This document shows positions 19,146 through 28,269 of a stretch of 28,322 bases of DNA, in pieces. The notes beneath the pieces are model-generated. The model was not told the origin of the DNA, ran no database searches, and worked only from the letters and a program-made list of their open reading frames with translations. Position 1 is the first letter of the stretch; every line of letters starts with the position of its first letter. Where the stretch lies: contig CAJPVJ010000318.1 in the NCBI GenBank assembly GCA_905397405.1, positions 1 through 28,322 of the forward strand, given 5' to 3'. Source of the DNA: Oppiella nova. Taxonomy: Eukaryota > Arthropoda > Arachnida > Sarcoptiformes > Oppiidae. The translations under genes and the position numbers were made by a program.

Positions 19146-22100
19146 CTATCAGTACAGACACATATGAATACTAAATACCAGTGCGACTAGACTTCAGCCA
19201 TACCTTTCCAGTAGACACAAGACTGCGGGTCCGGTATGTGTTGAGTGTGCGATGTCTTCACGCTATGTCTGTCGGCGCTCAACACAAATGGTTTGTCGGA
19301 CAGGTCTCGGGTGCGGACGTCCTGTACGGCACCCAACGATACTTCGCATAAAAACGCAAACTTTTGTCCGTTAGAGTCGGCGCCGAACGCACCGGTAGAA
19401 CAGTAGGACTGACTTTTGGCGAACATATCGGCGAAATATATTCCCTACGAAAGCAAATAAACCATAAATTAGTGCACAAGTCATCAAATTAGAGTGCATT
19501 GAGCGTAAGGCAGGGGTCACCTAATTATAAGACTATATTTTGTAATTCATGTTTTGTTTGGTTTTTAAAAAAAGTAATGCAAATCAGAATTGTGTGTAAA
19601 ATCAGTGGAAATTCATTCCCATATCCGCAACAAATGGTTTTCATCACATGTTTTGCATTAATTATATAACATTTTCTTATACTTTATTAGAGTAACAGAA
19701 AGCATATCCTAATCGTGTAATCCCTTCCCATTCAGCAAATTGAAACGATTTGCAATACCTTTCCGAACAGATGACCAGACATTTGTGCACTCAATGGCGA
19801 CTTCTGGAGCCCTTTGGCCAAAATGCTCAACACGTTGGCAGCTCTGGTCCCGTGCCATAAGAGCCACCGGTTGTCAACACCCCAGGGCAGCTTGCGGAAA
19901 AGGAGAGGCAACGCCAATTGGGATATTTGTGAAAACTGTTAGCGAAACGGCATTACACACCACAACACCTACATGACGTCTTAGTCAACTGTAAGGAGAA
20001 GTAAGGACACCAACAGCTGGAGATGACATCCGAGAGATTTGTAGATATAGTCACTCGGATTCACATCCCGGAGCCGATACTGTGCGGCCAATAAGAGCTC
20101 AAAGGCGTACTCGAAATGAACCAAATTATGGATCAACTCTTGTTTGTCTCGCAACGCCTCGCGAGTGAACAGTGGACTCAGTCTCTCGTATTGACCTCCA
20201 AATAGTGGCAATAAATGATAGAATTGTTCGCTTCGGTCAATGATATCGTTTGTGAGTCGGAAATAGTCTTGCGATTGGTTTCCTTTAATACCATTCCTCT
20301 CATCGATTAATGTCTCGATTTGTGTCAACAAAGACTCGGCGGTCAGTAGTGTCTCATCGGATAAGAGACCGAATGGTGTGAACGACTCGTCCGACAGAGA
20401 CCTATAGGACTCATCACTCGAGTGAATGCCAATCAAAGTCTTCATTATCGAGTGCAACGGTTCCGGGAGTTTAGGCTCAACAGCACCAGTGGTCACCGCC
20501 TTATTCACGGCATCCATCTTATAATGCCTTTGCTTCTGGTGTCGGCGCTTCTTATGGTCCACAATACGATACTTCTTAGGCTGAGCTGCGAACTCCTTAA
20601 CCGCTTCCCATTGGTTACCGGTTTTGGCTTTGAATACCTTCTTGAACTCAACCACCGCCGCCTCCACTGTGGCGTACGATGTCTTGTGGTACTGATCCAA
20701 TTCGCCCACATTTCCCCAACGGGTGAACAATAGCACCGAATTCGCAGACTTTTGTTCAATGATTTGTATTTTGTAGAAGTGATACAAACCGATGGGTTTG
20801 CACTCGAGATCTACTTTCGTCAGCAGCACATCGTATGGCAACTCAAGACTCGTATCCATCGCCAGCTCTCTGTTCGCGGGATTTCAATGCAAAATACGAT
20901 TAGTTTTCAATCATTTAATGCGAAAAACGCATAAAACTGTTAACACATACGCGCCATCGACGCCCACGTGCGGGTCGGGTATGAACTCCGCTTCTTTGGC
21001 ATCCGTTTCCATGACTTCCGCGTCTAACTGTTCGCACATTTTCTTCGCGTCCGACTTGTAATCAAACTCTTCGCTCAGGAAATTGGTCTCAATTTTGGGA
21101 AACGCAGCCAATACTGGAGCCGGAGGTTGGGTCGACTCCGACTTCGATAGCTCTCGGAATGTATGTATCAAATGGCGGGCATTCCTATCGACGGCTATCT
21201 TGTAGGCGGTCTGTCCCTCATTGTTGGCCACATCCATGAGTTGTGTCTCGGGGTTGGAGACATCTCTCACCGCCGGCCATATTATCCGTAAAATCACATC
21301 AGAGTTAAGGTATGTATAGCCGGCCAGTGGGGCCGCCAAGTGATGTAATACTGTACATCCGGTTGAGTCTTTGGCGGTGAGGTCCACGCCAGTGGCGCCC
21401 GACTCCGAGGTATGACTACTGGACTCCGAGTCCTCATCGGGAGTGTAGCTTCGGTTTAGCACAAGTTTAACCATTTTTAAGTCATTCTGCGATTAAATTG
21501 TATTATAATTTATGAATCAATAAAACAATTCAATTCACAATGAAATCACAATTGAAAATCAATAATAAAACACAAAATTCTTTACCAAACGGACGGAATG
21601 CATGATTGGAGTCCTTCCCAGACTGTCGGCGCGGTTCACGTCGACCGCAAACGCGTCGTTAATCTTGAGATTAAGTAAATACTTAACCAAAGGATAATTG
21701 CCACAAATCACGGCGTATATCAATGGCGTGTATTTGACAGCACCGGCAGCCGCAACTACTGGACTCCGAGTCCTCATCGGGAGTGTAGCTTCGGTTTAGC
21801 ACAAGTTTAACCATTTTTAAGTCATTCTGCGATTAAATTGTATTATAATTTATGAATCAATAAAACAATTCAATTCACAATAAAATCACAATTGAAAATC
21901 AATAGTAAAACACAAAATCCTTTACCAAACGGACGGAATGCATGATTGGAGTCCTTCCCAGACTGTCGGCGCGGTTCACGTCGACCGCAAACGCGTCGTT
22001 AATCTTGAGATTAAGTAAATACTTAACCAAAGGATAATTGCCACAAATCACGGCGTATATCAATGGCGTGTATTTGACAGCACCGGCAGCCGCGGCGGCC

Positions 22101-25100
22101 ACTGGCGTCGGGTTAGTGACCGTAAACCTGACGCCGGCGTACGGACTCTCACTAATCGGATAATACGATACGGCGTTCAACTGTTGCGGACTCTTCTCCA
22201 GCAGTTGTGTCAACCAATGGTGCATCGGTTCCGGTAATGACTGATCGGAACCAGTAGTGCGGCGCTTATGTATGTCCCAAAACACGGCCGATATGGGTGT
22301 CCTGAGCAGTGAGTCCGGCTCCAGAGCCACCACTTTGTCGATACCGCCCAACACTTGGGTCAACTCATCGCACAAAATGTAGTTCCAGTTCATTGCCGAA
22401 TATATTATGGCGTTGGACTTGAACTGCTGGTCCAACTGACGGGACTGCACGTCCAGACCCACCAACAGCCGCACCACTTGCTTCTGGAGCTCGTGGCTGT
22501 GATTGTCATCTATAGTGACTGCGCTTTCTTTGGCCAACACGTGAAGCAGTGTCTTATCACTGGAGTGAAGGGTACGGCTGTTCTTCACTCGTTTCAGTAG
22601 TTTAATGGCGAGATTGAGGCGTTCCGTACGGAGGGCCGACTCGATGACAATACCCACTCCTTTACCCATTGTTGACAACTCGTTGATCATTAAGTACAGG
22701 AGTCCTGAATAGCAATCATGAATAACACGATAAAAGTTAATACTCTCGAGAATAAGACATGAAATACTAGTTTATAAAACATTTTAAAGTCATAAAAAAC
22801 TTGTGAATATAGGGGCCAAAACAGTGTGGAGTGTGGGGGAGGTTTAAAGGAGGGGTCACCTAATTATAAGTCTATTTCAAGCTTAAATTAGTTTTAAAAA
22901 AGTAATGCAAATCAGAATTGTGTGTAAAATCAGTGGAAATTCATTCCCATATCCGCAACAAATGGTTTTCATCACATGTTTTGCATAATACTCTTAATTA
23001 AAATAACAATTACTAAAGACAGAATAAGACATGAAATACTAGTTTATAAAACATTTTAAAGTCATAAAAAACTTGTGAATATAGGGGCCAAAACAGTGTG
23101 GAGTGTGGGGGAGGTTTAAAGGAGGGGTCACCTAATTATAAGTCTAAATTTTTTCATTACGTTTAGTCTTAACACACATTTTAGTCACCTTTAAGTAAGG
23201 GTATAGGCGTTGTTTACCAAAAGTAGTGTACAAAACGTATTATGAGAATTAATTTTATTGTTAATGATTTCTGTATGCCAACCCTCCCGTATCCACACAG
23301 AGTTACTCATAACATGACATACCGTTCCAATTCTTGCGCACCACCTCTTCAATGATAGAACAATGAGCTTTTTTGGTGTCCAACTCTCGGTTGTATTTCT
23401 CGAGATCTTTCACGCGATTCCATCGCCAGAGGGACGCCTTCTCGTCGGTCAGCCGCAGCTCCGGCCGTGTATTCAGGTTACCGACCGGTCGTATAAATGC
23501 CGCCCCTTTTTGCTGAAGCATTAGCGCGCAGCCTATCAATCAAAACAGAAATACACATCAACTCAATGCTAAACACATCACTGAATGGACAGGTAGTCCG
23601 CACCCATACCTTCGTGCCCGTAGAGCACCGCCAGTCCCAGCGGTGTATTGTTGTTATCATCGGTGGGATTGATGTTCATTCGCCTCAGTATATGCATACA
23701 CGAAATGGTTGCCCCTCTCTGTGCCGCGTAATGCAATGGTGTGGACCCAAACCGGTCGGCCACGTCTGTGCCGCTGCCTATATGGTCGCCACCGCCCGAC
23801 GCGCCGTCCCTATCGCTGGGGTCCAGGAGTGCCACCAATTCGATGGGATCCATATGCGAGTGGTCTCTATGGGCGCCTATTTTCACGAACGCGTAGTGCA
23901 ATGGTATCCGTTTCCTGATGTCCTTGGCGTCCAATCGGGCGCCGCCTTTCAGTAGGCGCTCCTCCAAGTCGTATATCTCTTCGGGTCCGCCATTTCGACT
24001 GTTTATCGCCAAATGGAGTGGAGTTCGGCCTAAAAGATAGCATAAAATTATTGGAAAAAACAATCAAAAAAAACTCAAATTCATAAACAGTTTGCAAACC
24101 ATTTTTATTGACGGCATTCACATCAGCGCCGGCATTGATGAGGGCGTTGAGCGCCTCGAGCGCACCCTTTTGCGAGGCCCTGGAGGCCACCAAATGGAGC
24201 GCTGTATTGCGGGACTCGTCGACCGTCTCTTTAATGTCGGCCCCCTTTTCCACCAGAAGTGGTATCAAATCGAAAGACCGCTTATTGTTCAGCGCCTCCC
24301 ACGCGAGCAGCGATAGGTTCGCCTCCTTTTCGAACCGGTATTTACAGTCAGCGCCGGCTTTCACGAGCTGTCGCGCGGCCTCCGTATTGCCCTCAGCGAC
24401 GGCCACCGCGAGGGCTGTCCTCTGCTGACCGTCCAATTGGTCCAGTAGTGGAAAGTGAGACAAAACGAGTCGCACAAACTCCGGCGTACGGCACCGGGCG
24501 GTCATATGCACGACAAACTCCAAGTCGGTCGCGGAGTCGACCGACACTACCGGCGCGTTGATATCCGACTCCAGTTTCTCGACGAGAATCGTCAACATCT
24601 CGAACAGCCGTTCAGTTTGTTCCGCCGAATACTGACCAGAATATAGTGTGAGAAACGCGTGGAGTGGCCGCAGACCCGACTTATTGCTGGCGGCGGCCAT
24701 CTCTTTGAGCGCCGACTGGTGCTGTAGTGACTCGTCGGCGGCGCCGGTGTCTAACATCTCTTGGAGATAACCGGCCACTGATTTGTGACGCGCGTTGGCG
24801 ACGACGGTGTGCAGCGACTCCATGGCGTGCGCCACGAACTGGTGGACTTATCACAACGGGAGAAACAGCGGCATCCGCACGTCAACAAACCCCAAGCGGA
24901 GGTCCTCCGCAAAGTTGCGGCTGCCCCAAAACCCGCCGCTGACTCGGGAGTGACCGCTGACGAATTACCACCCGCCGGCGGCGGCAGCTTTGGGCACCTT
25001 TTTAGGCTTCGGTAACGCCTTTTTGGGTGCCTTTTTAGGCGGCGGTGAGGGCGTAGTGGTGGCCGAGGAGGACGAGTCGGACAGCTGGGAACGCCTCCTC

Positions 25101-28100
25101 TGCTGCACGACCTCTGGTTTGGCTGAGCGCGCCCTCGTCTTCAGTTTCTGGACCACATCCGCAATACCGGGCTTTTTGGCTGAAAAAATAGACAAATTAA
25201 GCCAATAATCCATAAAAGGGTTGAATGAATACGAGAGACACGGGAGGGGAGGTTAATGGAAAAGGCGTTTAAACGGGATTTCATGCAAATTATAGCATGT
25301 AAATCCGCTACTGAACCTTCTCGGCCGCCCGCTATGTGACCCGCAGCGAGATGACGACGGGCTGCTTGCCCAGCTGGCCGCCTGTCAGCTGAGAAATGAG
25401 TCTGAGGACAACTCTCGCTGCGTAGCCTTAGCGCCCGACCCGCCGCCAGTGGCTCTCGTAGTGGTTGCCGTCTGACTGACAGCCGTTGAATGCGACGACT
25501 TCTTAGTCTTTTTGGCTAACGAACCGCCACTGGAGGGGCCGTTAGCTTTGAGTGGAGGCGCGGCTGAGACGACACCGCGTTTGGTCTGCCGCGTAGTGGA
25601 GGCGCCGGCAGGCGGCGACCCTTTAGAAGGCGTGGCAACGGCCGCAGAGTTGGCACCGCTTTTCGACGACTTAGTCTTCATGTGTTTACCGCCGACTGAG
25701 CCGACGGTACTGCCGGCGCCGCCACTGACTTGCGATGGTTTGACACTCCGTTTGGGACTAAAGACAAACTCGTCAAGGAAGAGGAGCCGGAAAGGGTGCT
25801 GGCTATGCAGGTGAGGTAGCCGGCAGTGAAACTCGCGGCCCAGGCTGCTCCCCAACTATGGGACAAATGCGCGTTATTGTATTGTGTGTGTTAGTTCAAC
25901 ACTTGTAAAGGGATTGAGGGCCGGGATTCGAGCGCTAAACTACACAAACAAAATACTAGACCTAAGGGGAAGGAATGTAAAAAACAGTCACAAAACGACT
26001 GCATTATTACAGACAATAATTTATCCAAAACTCTCACTACAATCACTAAACACCTAACAAAACCATAACTACAGTATAGTGGGGACAGTAATAGCGGGCC
26101 ATACCTTCTCGACATTGATAGCCCTCTGGAGTATATTCATAATCCTCTGCTTCTCATCGCCGGGCAGTTCGTATCGACCCTTATCTAAGCGGTCGAGCGT
26201 AACGTTTGTCAAAATGCACTCAAAGTCCGTCACGTCGTAGAAGTCGTGAGTGTAAAGCGATGGCCGACTCTTATCGTTGTTATTGAACCATAAGATCTTA
26301 AATTTCCTCGACTTCTTGAACACGTTTTGTATCTGTTTGAGCAGTTCCTTCTCCTCGGCCTTTCCCACGACCGATACGTCCACTCCATCGGCCGTCACTT
26401 TGAGCGCCGGGTCCGACGAGGGGTTGATACCCTGTTTACGCGCAATAACATAACACACCGTTAGTTCAACACTTGTAAAGGGATTGAGGGCCGGGATTTG
26501 AGCGCTAAACTACACAAACAAAATACTAGACCTAAGGGGAAAGGGATGTAAAAAAAACAGTCACAAAACGACTGCATTATTACAGACAATAATTTACCCA
26601 AAACTCTCACTACAATCACTAAACACCTAACAAACCCATAACTACAGTATAGTGGGGACAGTAATAGCGGGCCATACCTTCTCGACATTGATAGCCCTCT
26701 GGAGTATATTCATAATCCTCTGCTTCTCATCGTCGGGAAGTTCGTATCGACCCTTATCTAAGCGGTCGAGCGTAAGGTTTGTCAAAATGCACTCAAAGTC
26801 CGTCACGTCGTAGAAGTCGTGAGTGTAAAGCGATGGCCGACTCTTATCGTTGTTATTGAACCATAAGATCTTAAATTTCCTCGACTTCTTGAACACGTTT
26901 TGTTTGGCTCTACAGATGTAGTAGCCGTTGGTCTCGTTCCTGACGGCCAGGAACTCGTTCTTGTGGTATATAATCACTTTGTCCTCCTCTTCCCGTTTAG
27001 CACCGGTAGGCGTAGTGCCCGACGTGGACGCCCGGTTCCACAGCGGTATGGCTAGCATGGGTTCCGGCGACTGGAAGGGCTGGTACTGGAGGCGCACCCG
27101 CTTCGAGGCTCGCTTATCGCCCCCATTCTCGGTCATTGGAGGGGCGGTGCCACCGCTGGTTCGCTGGGGTTTAGCGGTCGCCACGACTTTAGTCTCGAGT
27201 TTGCGTTTAGACGACCGCTGTTTGGGCTCCACTTTAGGCACAGAATTAGTATTCGCTTCTAAATAGTAACCGAAAATCACACAAACAAACAAATTAATCA
27301 CAAAATCAATTACAAAATTAATTAATACGTTAAAAACAGTTATTAAAATCAGAAATTAAGTGTAAAATCAATGCAAAAACAATTCATTCCCATATCCGCA
27401 ACAAAAAAGGGTTTCATCAGAAATAACACAACAACACAATCGACATAACAGTGCCCCCAACACAGCGTACCTGAGCTCGACTTCTGCGCGGCCAGGAATG
27501 CGGCCTTAAGTACGGGCGTCGGCTGACTCTTCGTCGCCCTCACGAGACTCGGGTTAATGTGCATCTGATTGCCACTCCCGGCGCCCGCCAAATGCGGCGG
27601 AACGGGCGATGAGGGGGACCTCTTGTGGGCGACAACGGGCTGCGCTTTGCTCTTACTGGCCAACGGCGCCAGTAGTGCCGCCGCGTTCGCAGCGGCCGCC
27701 GCTGCCCTCCCATTGGTCGTGGTCTTAGTGGCCGTGGACTTAGCGCCTGGCGATCCCGTATTATTGGTCACGTTTTGCGGCGAATGTCTGGTGACGCGCC
27801 GGCCGTCATCACCGGCAGCGCTGTTTTGTGTCGACTTCTTGGCGCCGACGATGGCGAACGTGTTCTGAGACTTCTTATCGGCGCCGCCTTTCGACGACTT
27901 TTGTTGCGTTAACACCAGCGCCGGCACCACTGGTGGCTGCGGCGGCACCGGTGGTTGCGCTGGGGGTACGGCAGTGGTGGGTGCCGGCGGTAGCGCTCCG
28001 GGTAATGGCGGAGAGAGTGGCGTTAGAGTTGTCAGTGACTGCGGCGGTGATATGGGTTGGGAGGCGTCCACCAGCACCGGCTGTATCTCTTGTTTAGCTG

Positions 28101-28176
28101 CCGGTAGGGAACTGGTAGCCAATGGCGCTGAGATTACGGGCCCCGTTGGGGGTACTGGAGCCGACTTTGTGGCCAT
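19003..28176 (-). CDS. Ankyrin-WGR-PARP ADP-ribosyltransferase (PME-5/tankyrase type), whole gene span
   Basis: I traced coding exons on the minus strand by open frame, GT/AG sites and matching phases, giving a protein of about 2,100 residues. Order: low-complexity Pro/Ala/Ser/Lys N-terminus; an aromatic-rich domain of unknown identity (twice); basic Ser/Pro linkers; ankyrin repeats over ~900 residues; WGR; PARP helical domain; PARP catalytic domain with H (LLWHGTR), Y (GIYFADM) and E (YNEYIVF). WGR domains bind DNA ends and nucleic acid; ankyrins bind partner proteins; the catalytic domain transfers ADP-ribose from NAD+. The domain order matches nematode PME-5 and differs from vertebrate tankyrase, which has SAM instead of WGR. 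The H-Y-E triad suggests chain-forming activity. The joins are firm from exon 24100-24846 to the stop, except for the short linker near 19935-20011. Upstream, two boundaries (near 24970 and 25400-25480) are unresolved, so the first part could be a separate gene. Confidence 0.85.
19204..19444 (-). CDS. PARP gene exon: NAD-site Tyr region
   Basis: Acceptor TTTCGTAG, donor G/GTATGG. Starts GIYFADMFAKSQSYC (triad Tyr, then the second nicotinamide-stacking Tyr), followed by 'FLCEVSLGAV' and 'HSVKTSHTQHIPDP', all standard landmarks of the PARP fold. Confidence 0.92.
19511..19668 (-). repeat. Intronic repeat family, copy 1
   Basis: Same sequence, with small changes, as 22852-22985; a shorter relative is at 27345-27425. 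Hallmarks are GGGGTCACCTAATTATAAG and CATTCCCATATCCGCAACAA. It lies in the 314-base intron between the two NAD-site exons, in the same orientation as the others. Confidence 0.75.
19759..19935 (-). CDS. PARP gene exon: NAD-site His
   Basis: Encodes 'NRWLLWHGTRAANVLSILAK', then 'GHLFGK', joining in phase 0 to GIYFADM. LWHGTR holds the triad His. The first ~22 residues (FSQISQLALPLLFRKLPWGV) do not resemble the usual PARP segment; the acceptor at 19936 (CTAACAG) is my best reading, not certain. Confidence 0.85.
20011..20869 (-). CDS. PARP gene exon: WGR and PARP helical domain
   Basis: Acceptor CGAACAG; the split Ala codon joins exactly to the previous exon. The first third is a WGR domain ('YHFYKIQI', 'FTRWGNVGE', 'F...KTGNQWE'), the DNA-sensing module of PARP1-3 and PME-5. 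After a basic linker come helices of the PARP regulatory domain ('PEPLHSIMKTLIG', 'LLTQIETLIDERNGIKG', 'FEYAFELLLAAQYRLR', 'NPSDYIYKSLGCHLQLL'). The donor at TTG/GTGTCC (20011) is inferred. Confidence 0.88.
20951..21486 (-). CDS. PARP gene exon: ankyrin repeats and acidic linker
   Basis: Acceptor AATCGCAG, donor GC/GTATGT. The start (NDLKMVKLVL) completes the ankyrin repeat begun in the previous exon. One further repeat ('DSTGCTVLHHLA') is followed by a Glu/Asp-rich linker before the WGR. Its first 72 bases are duplicated at 21755-21826. Confidence 0.88.
21415..21754 (-). repeat. 340-bp tandem duplication, copy 1
   Basis: Near-identical to 21755-22094 (about three base changes outside the ends). 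Contains the start of one exon, the intron and the end of the previous exon. Confidence 0.9.
21586..21826 (-). other. Chimeric exon created by the duplication (out of frame)
   Basis: Both splice sites are copied: acceptor at 21827 and donor at 21585-21584. It is 241 bases long, not a multiple of three, and read in phase 0 it meets a TAA after ~40 codons. If spliced in it truncates the protein before the WGR; if skipped, exon 21926-22704 joins 20951-21486 in frame. Confidence 0.75.
21755..22094 (-). repeat. 340-bp tandem duplication, copy 2
   Basis: Partner of 21415-21754. The join carries the short shared word ACTACT. Confidence 0.9.
21926..22704 (-). CDS. PARP gene exon: central ankyrin repeats
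   Basis: Acceptor TATTCAG, donor TTG/GTAAAG. 260 residues with ankyrin helices ('LNLAIKLLKRVKN', 'DKTLLHVLAKES', 'KYTPLIYAVICGNYPLVKYL', 'DSLGRTPIMHSVRL'). A five-Ala run (VAAAAAGAV) precedes one repeat. Confidence 0.88.
22749..22874 (-). repeat. 126-bp intron segment, copy 1
   Basis: Appears identical to 23021-23146, offset 272. Both lie in the 618-base intron 22705-23322. Confidence 0.88.
22852..22985 (-). repeat. Intronic repeat family, copy 2
   Basis: Same family as 19511-19668; shares GGGGTCACCTAATTATAAG, TAATGCAAATCAGAATTGTG and CATTCCCATATCCGCAACAA. The first part is repeated again at 23124-23146. Confidence 0.78.
23021..23146 (-). repeat. 126-bp intron segment, copy 2
   Basis: Partner of 22749-22874. 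Confidence 0.88.
23323..23532 (-). CDS. PARP gene exon: ankyrin linker
   Basis: 210 bases; splits Gly codons at both ends (phase 1), joining 'LYGHE-G-CALMLQQKGA' and 'NW-N-G-LLYLM'. Encodes the end of an ankyrin repeat and a charged helical stretch rich in Lys, Glu and Arg. Confidence 0.88.
23610..24029 (-). CDS. PARP gene exon: ankyrin repeats
   Basis: Acceptor CTTTTAG, donor G/GTATGG. Three clear ankyrin repeats: 'GRTPLHLAINSRNG', 'KRIPLHYAFVKIG' and 'GSTPLHYAAQRGA', plus 'NNTPLGLAVLYGHEG'. A Gly/Asp-rich loop separates the second and third. Confidence 0.92.
24100..24846 (-). CDS. PARP gene exon: first ankyrin repeats
   Basis: Encodes ~249 residues with repeats 'GLRPLHAFLTLYSG', 'QQRTALAVAVAEGN', 'NLSLLAWEALNNKRS' and 'RNTALHLVASRASQ', ending 'ADVNAVNKNG', which completes 'GRTPLHLA' in the next exon. 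The 5' boundary is uncertain: AG sites at 24847 and 24838 are both possible and imply different phases. Confidence 0.85.
24969..25179 (-). CDS. PARP gene exon: basic Ser/Pro/Lys linker
   Basis: Strong acceptor (TATTTTTTCAG). Encodes 'KKPGIADVVQKLKTRARSAK', then Arg/Gln-rich, Ser-rich and Lys/Pro-rich tracts ending in poly-Ala. Likely disordered and nuclear (several basic clusters). The 3' donor is unresolved; sites near 24998 and 24969 differ in phase. Confidence 0.6.
25332..25388 (-). CDS. Candidate small terminal exon
   Basis: Good acceptor (CATTTCTCAG), then LTGGQLGKQPVVISLRVT and a TAG stop. It reads like folded protein rather than noise and follows the linker exon by a plausible ~90-base intron (donor near 25480). 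If real, it ends a separate upstream gene or an alternative short transcript. Confidence 0.35.
   Translation of the reverse strand: MTGGQLGKQPVVISLRVT
25477..25855 (-). CDS. PARP gene (or upstream gene) exon: Ser/Thr/Lys-rich linker
   Basis: Acceptor GTCCCATAG, phase 0, directly compatible with the preceding exon. Begins with a folded-looking block ('GREFHCRLPHLHSQHPFRLL', 'FVFSPKRSVKPS') and continues in low-complexity Gly/Ser/Thr/Lys with basic clusters. The frame stays open to 25385, but the true donor is unclear. Confidence 0.6.
25891..26330 (-). repeat. ~440-bp tandem duplication, copy 1
   Basis: Matches 26461-26903 with a handful of substitutions and one 3-base gap in an A-run. Includes the 3' part of an exon, its donor and the following intron. 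Confidence 0.9.
26105..26431 (-). CDS. Second copy of the aromatic-rich domain exon
   Basis: Acceptor TAAACAG, donor GAAG/GTATGG, exactly 109 codons and phase 0 at both ends, so inclusion or skipping keeps the frame. Starts with its own segment ('GINPSSDPALKVTADGVDV'), then repeats 'NVFKKSRKFKILWFNNNDK' to 'NILQRAINVEK' of the exon upstream, with a few amino acid changes. Confidence 0.7.
26461..26903 (-). repeat. ~440-bp tandem duplication, copy 2
   Basis: Partner of 25891-26330. Confidence 0.9.
26678..27258 (-). CDS. PARP gene (or upstream gene) exon: basic region and aromatic-rich domain
   Basis: Acceptor CTATTTAG, completing a split Glu codon; donor GAAG/GTATGG. The first ~100 residues are basic and low-complexity (nuclear-signal-like 'KRKLETK', 'KRASKRVRLQ'). 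Then comes a compact domain: 'VIIYHKNEFLAVRNETNGYY', 'KILWFNNND', 'HDFYDVTDFECILTNL', 'LPDDEKQRIMNILQRAI'. The spacing of aromatic strands recalls small beta-barrel reader domains (Tudor/BAH-like), but I cannot assign a family. Confidence 0.7.
27345..27425 (-). repeat. Intronic repeat family, copy 3 (short)
   Basis: Shares GTGTAAAATCA and CATTCCCATATCCGCAACAA with the copies at 19511 and 22852, in the same orientation and again inside an intron. Confidence 0.65.
27471..28176 (-). CDS. PARP gene (or upstream gene) first visible coding exon: Pro/Ala/Ser-rich N-terminus
   Basis: ATG at 28174-28176; donor TCAG/GTACGC leaves one base that pairs with the next exon. Encodes 235 residues of low complexity: Pro-rich first third, a basic middle ('KSSKGGADKKSQ', 'GRRVTRHSP') and an Ala run ('AAAAANAAALL'). 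No domain recognised. A splice acceptor (TGTATAG at 28186-28192) lies 9 bases before the ATG, in frame, so coding could continue upstream through a candidate exon at 28270-28322. Confidence 0.7.
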
Positions 28177-28269
28177 TTTGTTCTCCTATACACACAAAAC
28201 ACAATTAGTTAATAAAAAATCTCATAAATAAATGGCAAAAACGGTATTTCAAATAGGGATACGACTGAC

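Noticed and set aside
27569-28231. Ala/Val/Gly-rich plus-strand frames over the N-terminal PARP exon
   Set aside because: Opposite-strand shadows of a low-complexity Pro/Ala coding exon; the minus-strand reading has a proper donor and phase.
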